From Candidatus Roizmanbacteria bacterium CG_4_9_14_0_8_um_filter_34_12 (GTDB taxonomy: Bacteria > Patescibacteriota > Microgenomatia > UBA1406 > GWC2-37-13): a DNA stretch of 8,440 nucleotides. Shown one piece after another: positions 5,732 to 8,440 of this stretch. The stretch lies in assembly GCA_002789465.1 (NCBI GenBank), contig PFTH01000177.1:1-8440 (forward strand). Reading direction: 5' to 3'. Under the pieces are notes generated by a model. It had not been told where the DNA came from. It made no database searches and saw only the letters and a program-made list of their open reading frames with translations. The position numbers were made by a program, and so were the translations under genes. The first letter of the stretch is position 1. Every line of letters begins with the position of its first letter.

Positions 5732-6354
5732 AGAATTGTATTAAGTAAAATATTTTTAACTTTTCCGTTTAATAAGCGTGTTTTAATACCAATTTTGCCT
5801 AAATGATATGTGACCTGTTGTTTTGCCTCTCCACCACCTATACCGTAGGATGAACCTTTCATGGTTGATAAAATAAAAAATTCTTTCGTTTTTAATAAAG
5901 TAGCAATTTCCGCTCCGAGAAAATCATTTCCTGAAAAACTATTTAGATCAACAACGTCATTCTCATTAATGAAAGGAACATATCCTGCTTTAAGATAATT
6001 ATTAAGAACTTCAAATAAATTTTCGGATTCAATATCTTTTTTAGTAAGTAAAATTTGAGCAATCTGCAAATTATTATTTTTAAAGATAGTGTTAAATGTT
6101 GAAGTAAGTAATACTTGTCCTATCCCGGCCGCTTCCTGCCTTAAAACTTTATCACTCTTTTTTAAGTCAACGAAATTTGATCCACAAGCAACAGCGCCAG
6201 AGATAACTAAAACCACGCCGATCCCTGCCTCCATAAGAGAAGCTATCTGTTGTGCGATTTGAGCAATTCGATACTCATCCAGCTTATTTCTTCTGGTGAG
6301 TAGCACACTGCTCCCAATTTTCACTACATATGTATTTTCCATATTTTTGGACAT
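5728..6354 (-). CDS. proB: Glutamate 5-kinase, compact form
   Basis: ProB phosphorylates glutamate at the gamma-carboxylate, the committed and usually feedback-inhibited step of proline synthesis. The 208-residue protein is an amino-acid-kinase fold with VVKIGSSVLL (10-19), LVISGAVACG (49-58), RQEAAGIGQ (72-80), ILLTKKDI (101-108), VPFINENDVV (126-135) and GNDFLGAEIA (142-151). GIGGGEAK (171-178) aligns with the family's GTGGMxTK, so the nucleotide-site lysine is kept as Lys178. It is shorter than the usual kinase domain of about 250-260: about 50 residues between ILSTMKG and GIGGG are missing, including the TDVDGLYDxDP segment, and there is no PUA domain. GAGG at 6366-6363, 8 nt before the ATG, supports this start; Met5 is an alternative. 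It is the first gene after the T-box. Confidence 0.9.
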   Translation of the reverse strand: MSKNMENTYVVKIGSSVLLTRRNKLDEYRIAQIAQQIASLMEAGIGVVLVISGAVACGSNFVDLKKSDKVLRQEAAGIGQVLLTSTFNTIFKNNNLQIAQILLTKKDIESENLFEVLNNYLKAGYVPFINENDVVDLNSFSGNDFLGAEIATLLKTKEFFILSTMKGSSYGIGGGEAKQQVTYHLGKIGIKTRLLNGKVKNILLNTIL

Positions 6355-6411
6355 AAAAAAAACCTCGCCGCTACCATCTATTCGTTAATAAATAGACTGA
6401 TAAGGACGAGG
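6355..6411 (-). terminator. T-box-controlled terminator of the proBAC leader
   Basis: On the minus strand, CCTCGTC (6411-6405) pairs with GGCGAGG (6369-6363, one G-U). An inner stem TCTATT (6396-6391) pairs with AATAGA (6382-6377), and ATCA with TGGT can extend it. Eight U (6362-6355) follow and run straight into the ATG of proB at 6354. The 5' arm shares bases with the antiterminator, so the two are mutually exclusive. Confidence 0.85.
6363..6366 (-). promoter_or_regulatory. proB ribosome-binding site inside the terminator stem
   Basis: GAGG on the minus strand, separated from the ATG only by eight U. These bases are part of the 3' arm (GGCGAGG) of the T-box terminator, so the terminator conformation would also hide the ribosome-binding site. 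This suggests transcriptional and translational control by one hairpin. Confidence 0.7.
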
Positions 6412-6435
6412 GCTAATTCTCGTGGTACCACCTTA
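6401..6435 (-). promoter_or_regulatory. T-box antiterminator helix
   Basis: UAAGG (6435-6431) pairs with CCUUA (6405-6401), and ACGAG (6423-6419) pairs with CUCGU (6410-6406) around an 8-nt loop. The seven-nucleotide bulge UGGUACC lies between the two helices. This is the standard two-helix antiterminator of T-box RNAs. Confidence 0.88.
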
Positions 6436-6445
6436 CTTTGATCTT

Positions 6446-6475
6446 AAAAAAAATACACCTAAACCGTAGGTGTAT
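6446..6475 (-). terminator. Stem III-position hairpin resembling an intrinsic terminator
   Basis: ATACACCT (6475-6468), a 7-nt loop and AGGTGTAT (6460-6453) form a perfect 8-bp stem, followed by U at 6453-6446. It stands where T-box Stem III is expected, yet looks like a terminator in its own right. A-rich sequence on the 5' side (AAAAGA) could absorb the U-run into a longer stem with ATCTT/AAGAT at its base, which would stop it terminating. Confidence 0.5.
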
Positions 6476-6624
6476 GTCTTTTATCAAGATATCTCTTTTT
6501 AGTGCTCCGATTTTTACAATCGACACACCTTGGATTTATTTGTACGGTGTCCTTCCGTCGTACTCATCGTACGCAGCTTGTTTGGCGGGAAACCAAACTT
6601 TACGCTTTTCCAAATTATAAGTAA

Positions 6625-6633
6625 ATTATATCA
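6625..6633 (-). promoter_or_regulatory. Extended -10 promoter of the proBAC operon
   Basis: TGATATAAT on the minus strand is a perfect extended -10 (TGnTATAAT), with TATAAT at 6630-6625. The -35 is poor, as usual for extended -10 promoters. The predicted start is near 6618. A second TATAAT at 6619-6614 could act as an alternative. Confidence 0.6.
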
Positions 6634-6649
6634 TAAATATTAAAAAATG

Positions 6650-6658
6650 TGTTATAAT
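6650..6658 (+). promoter_or_regulatory. Extended -10 promoter of the helicase gene
   Basis: TGTTATAAT (TGnTATAAT) with TATAAT at 6653-6658 and no good -35. Another TATAAT lies at 6689-6694. The site is divergent from the proBAC promoter, with the two -10 boxes about 23 bp apart. The predicted leader of the helicase mRNA is about 135 nt. Confidence 0.5.
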
Positions 6659-6714
6659 AGATTTCAAGATTGTAAGAATCTGCTTTTGTATAATATACAT
6701 TAATATACATATAT

Positions 6715-6754
6715 AAGCTCTCTTAATTTTATTTTCTAAAAAATAGAGCTTTTT
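6715..6754 (+). terminator. Terminator-like hairpin in the helicase leader
   Basis: AAGCTCT (6715-6721) pairs with AGAGCTT (6745-6751), extended inside by ATTTTA with TAAAAAAT, and is followed by T up to 6754. It lies about 45 nt before the helicase ATG and would stop most transcripts unless bypassed. AGAGC (6745-6749) can instead pair with GCTCT at 6757-6761, which would open the terminator. Confidence 0.55.
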
Positions 6755-6799
6755 GGGCTCTTACCTTCTTTATTTTATTATTTTGTTTATTATTATCTT

Positions 6800-7987
6800 A
6801 TGTATAATCGTCCTTTTCGTCGAAACAGTTATCACAGTTCAAGTCGTGTTAATCGGTTTAGTGGATCCCGCAACAGAGCCCCAAATCCTGCATCAATATA
6901 TGCATATATTTCAAAAGCCTCAGTCCAAGGACCAATTATTGATCAGGTTCAAACAACCATGCAATTTAATGATTTACCTATTAACGATAAGTTGAAAAAT
7001 AATATTGCCCATCGTGGTTATGCTCAACTTATGCCAATTCAAGAAAAAGGAATTCAAGCGATTCTTGATGGAAAAGATGTGATTGGAATTGCTAATACTG
7101 GCACAGGAAAAACCGCCGCTTTTCTTATTCCTTTAATCGAAAAAATAATTAAAAATCCAACATACAGAGCGCTTATTATTACTCCAACCCGAGAACTTGC
7201 TCTTCAGATTCGGGATGAACTGCGTTCTTTTGTTAATGGTCTGTCTATCTATGGCACTTTCTGTATTGGTCAATCATCAATGCGCAACCAAATTTATGAA
7301 CTGCGTCGCAATCCTCATGTTGTTATTGGAACTCCTGGAAGATTAAAAGATCTAATTGAACGAAGAGCGCTTAATTTATCAGGATTTAAAATGATTGTGC
7401 TTGATGAAACCGATCAAATGTTGAATATGGGATTTATTCATGATGTTAAACATATTATTTCTTTTCTTCCAAAAAAAAGACAGTCTTTATTTTTTTCTGC
7501 AACTGTTTCGCCTGAAATCAACCGTCTAATTCAGTCTTTCGTTGTAAATCCAATTACAATTTCCGTTAAAACTCAGGAAACCACTAGTCATATCCGTCAA
7601 GATGTGGTGCGTTTAACAAATGGAGAATCAAAGGGTGATGTGTTAAATAAGCTGCTTCGGGGCGAGGAGTTTAAAAAAATCCTGGTTTTTGGAAGAACAA
7701 AAATGGGAGTGGAACGCTTAAGTCGGGAACTTTTTTCCAAGGGATTTCGCGTGGCCTCCATCCACGGGGACAAACCCCAAATGAAACGCCAACAAGCAAT
7801 CCGGATGTTTAAGGAAAATGTTGTAAGTATTTTGGTTGCCACTGATGTTGCGGCTCGTGGTCTTGATATTCCAAACGTCACTCATGTTATCAACTACGAT
7901 GTTCCGGCAACCTATGAAGACTATATCCACCGCATTGGCCGCACTGGACGCGCCAACAACACCGGCACTGCTTTGACATTGGTTTAA
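6800..7987 (+). CDS. DEAD-box ATP-dependent RNA helicase (DETD variant)
   Basis: An ATP-dependent RNA unwinding enzyme of 395 residues, RhlE-like. A basic, disordered N-terminal tail (1-30, rich in Arg, Asn and Ser) precedes the core. Motifs in order are Q-motif PIQ (79-81), I ANTGTGKTA (98-106), Ia TPTREL (128-133), Ib TPGR (178-181), II DETD (202-205), III SAT (233-235), IV ILVFGRTK (294-301), V ATDVAARGLDI (347-357) and VI HRIGRTGR (377-384). Motif II has Thr in place of Ala; the catalytic Asp and Glu are kept. The protein ends only 11 residues after motif VI, shorter than RhlE of proteobacteria but similar to candidate-phyla homologues as I recall. There is no ribosome-binding site before the ATG. 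The gene is alone on this strand, after a leader with a terminator-like hairpin. Confidence 0.95.
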   Translation: MYNRPFRRNSYHSSSRVNRFSGSRNRAPNPASIYAYISKASVQGPIIDQVQTTMQFNDLPINDKLKNNIAHRGYAQLMPIQEKGIQAILDGKDVIGIANTGTGKTAAFLIPLIEKIIKNPTYRALIITPTRELALQIRDELRSFVNGLSIYGTFCIGQSSMRNQIYELRRNPHVVIGTPGRLKDLIERRALNLSGFKMIVLDETDQMLNMGFIHDVKHIISFLPKKRQSLFFSATVSPEINRLIQSFVVNPITISVKTQETTSHIRQDVVRLTNGESKGDVLNKLLRGEEFKKILVFGRTKMGVERLSRELFSKGFRVASIHGDKPQMKRQQAIRMFKENVVSILVATDVAARGLDIPNVTHVINYDVPATYEDYIHRIGRTGRANNTGTALTLV

Positions 7988-8122
7988 CATACTTGTTATA
8001 AAATCACTTCTCCATCGTTTAAAACCGATATGGAACGAATCGTGAGTTTTTTTAAGAAGAATCTTTATTAAAATCTCTGCGAAAAAGAAGATGTTAAAAA
8101 TTACAGCTTTTTATTTTTTTTC
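7988..8122. other. Spacer between the helicase and the convergent orphan gene
   Basis: Plus-strand CGAT (8019-8022) and ATCG (8039-8042 region) could form a weak 4-bp stem before the T7 run that begins near 8047, a possible helicase terminator. No coding region is supported. The helicase frame continues in phase for about 30 codons after its TAA (including DMERIVSFFKK), discussed as a finding. The segment ends in a T-rich tract (8108-8121). Confidence 0.3.
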
Positions 8123-8407
8123 TTAACTAAAAGTTAAACCATCAATATGATTTTTGGCAGCTTCACTTAATAAGCCATCCATGGTTTGTTGGTCTGCATA
8201 AACCTGTGCCCATTGTCCTAATGCCGGACAAAATCCTTGGAACTTATTCTCTTCTTCTCCACCAACCCAGCGTAAACTACACCTACCTTCTGTTCCATGA
8301 GGTTTGTGTTCTTGTGGACAAAAAGCACCCGCCTTCTTTGGAAAATATCTTGGTTGATCTAATAAAACTGCCAGAGTTCCAGAAATAATATCTATAGAGA
8401 AACCCAC
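8123..8407 (-). CDS. Small cysteine-containing protein of unknown function
   Basis: A 94-residue frame beginning with GTG at 8407-8405 and ending with TAA at 8125-8123. I do not recognise the family. The composition looks like a real protein: three Cys spread over the middle (in AFCPQEH, RCSLRW and GFCPALGQW), two His beside the first Cys (HKPH), and an aromatic centre, followed by a helical, soluble C-terminus. Cys and His spacing could bind a metal, but this is only a suggestion. The start is uncertain: no Shine-Dalgarno site precedes the GTG, and the frame stays open for seven more codons upstream to a TAA at 8431-8429. It converges on the helicase gene. The overlapping plus-strand frame at 8206-8388 is of poorer composition. 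Confidence 0.6.
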   Translation of the reverse strand: MGFSIDIISGTLAVLLDQPRYFPKKAGAFCPQEHKPHGTEGRCSLRWVGGEEENKFQGFCPALGQWAQVYADQQTMDGLLSEAAKNHIDGLTFS

Positions 8408-8440
8408 TAGAAATCTACAAGTATTTACTTAAAAAATTTG

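Larger units (their letters stand above)
6355..6618 (-). promoter_or_regulatory. T-box riboswitch leader of proBAC
   Basis: The leader of about 264 nt before proB carries the invariant T-box bulge UGGUACC (6430-6424). In the known mechanism the UGGN bulge pairs with the acceptor end of an uncharged tRNA and stabilises the antiterminator. UGGU fits an ACCA end, as expected for tRNA-Pro with discriminator A. Upstream lie a 5' hairpin (GTTTGG 6580-6585 with CCAAAC 6593-6598), a GATGAG sequence like the Stem I kink-turn motif, a hairpin CGAT/ATCG, and a strong hairpin that fits Stem III (6475-6453). CCA at 6533-6531 is a candidate proline specifier codon, but I could not fold Stem I uniquely and it seems short. 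The T-box call is secure. Proline specificity is inferred from the operon. Confidence 0.9.

Noticed and set aside
6438..6620. Plus-strand 60-aa frame
   Set aside because: It lies on the complement of the T-box leader; RNA structure explains the sequence.
6753..6995. 80-aa frame overlapping the start of the helicase, with a hydrophobic N-terminus
   Set aside because: It is the other frame of the helicase 5' end; the hydrophobicity comes from a T-rich leader.
7597..7990. Two minus-strand frames opposite the helicase C-terminal domain
   Set aside because: They are antisense to motifs IV-VI of the helicase and have no family resemblance.
8206..8388. Plus-strand 60-aa frame
   Set aside because: It is opposite the Cys-containing minus-strand frame, which has the more protein-like composition.

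Overview
The window looks like chromosomal DNA from a small, AT-rich bacterium, most plausibly of the Candidate Phyla Radiation (Patescibacteria). This is inferred from the short basic-tailed DEAD-box helicase, a small secreted DUF5667-like protein, an RNase Y without an obvious N-terminal membrane segment, and several genes lacking Shine-Dalgarno sites. No rRNA or marker gene settles the lineage. From 1 to 6354 every gene lies on the minus strand. The helicase is on the plus strand and the last small gene is again on the minus strand.

Layout from left to right: a partial secreted DUF5667-like protein (1-482); a strong terminator (508-540); the HU nucleoid protein (580-852) with a near-consensus promoter about 165 nt upstream and a long structured leader; RNase Y (1118-2602), whose frame is broken by one in-frame TAA at 1340-1342; an overlapping HEPN/nucleotidyltransferase pair (2808-3490); an isolated plus-facing terminator near 3573-3598; the complete proline operon proB-proA-proC (6354 down to 3697); a T-box riboswitch leader (6355 to about 6618); a divergent promoter region; a DEAD-box RNA helicase (6800-7987); and a small cysteine-containing orphan (8123-8407).

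The central unit is the proline module. ProB, ProA and ProC are translationally linked (4-nt and 26-nt overlaps) and convert glutamate to proline. They sit behind a T-box that should sense uncharged tRNA, presumably tRNA-Pro. Its terminator ends exactly at the proB start codon and its 3' arm contains the ribosome-binding site, so one hairpin could block both transcription and translation. ProB is unusually short (208 aa), proC contains a run of nine G, and proA uses AGA/AGG for arginine where the helicase uses CGN. Together these suggest an operon acquired with its regulator.

Other items of interest are the ochre codon in RNase Y, the structured HU leader with alternative pairings near the ribosome-binding site, a terminator-like hairpin with a competing partner in the helicase leader, and start codons placed only 6 nt after -10-like boxes. 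No CRISPR array, IS element, tRNA or rRNA gene was seen.
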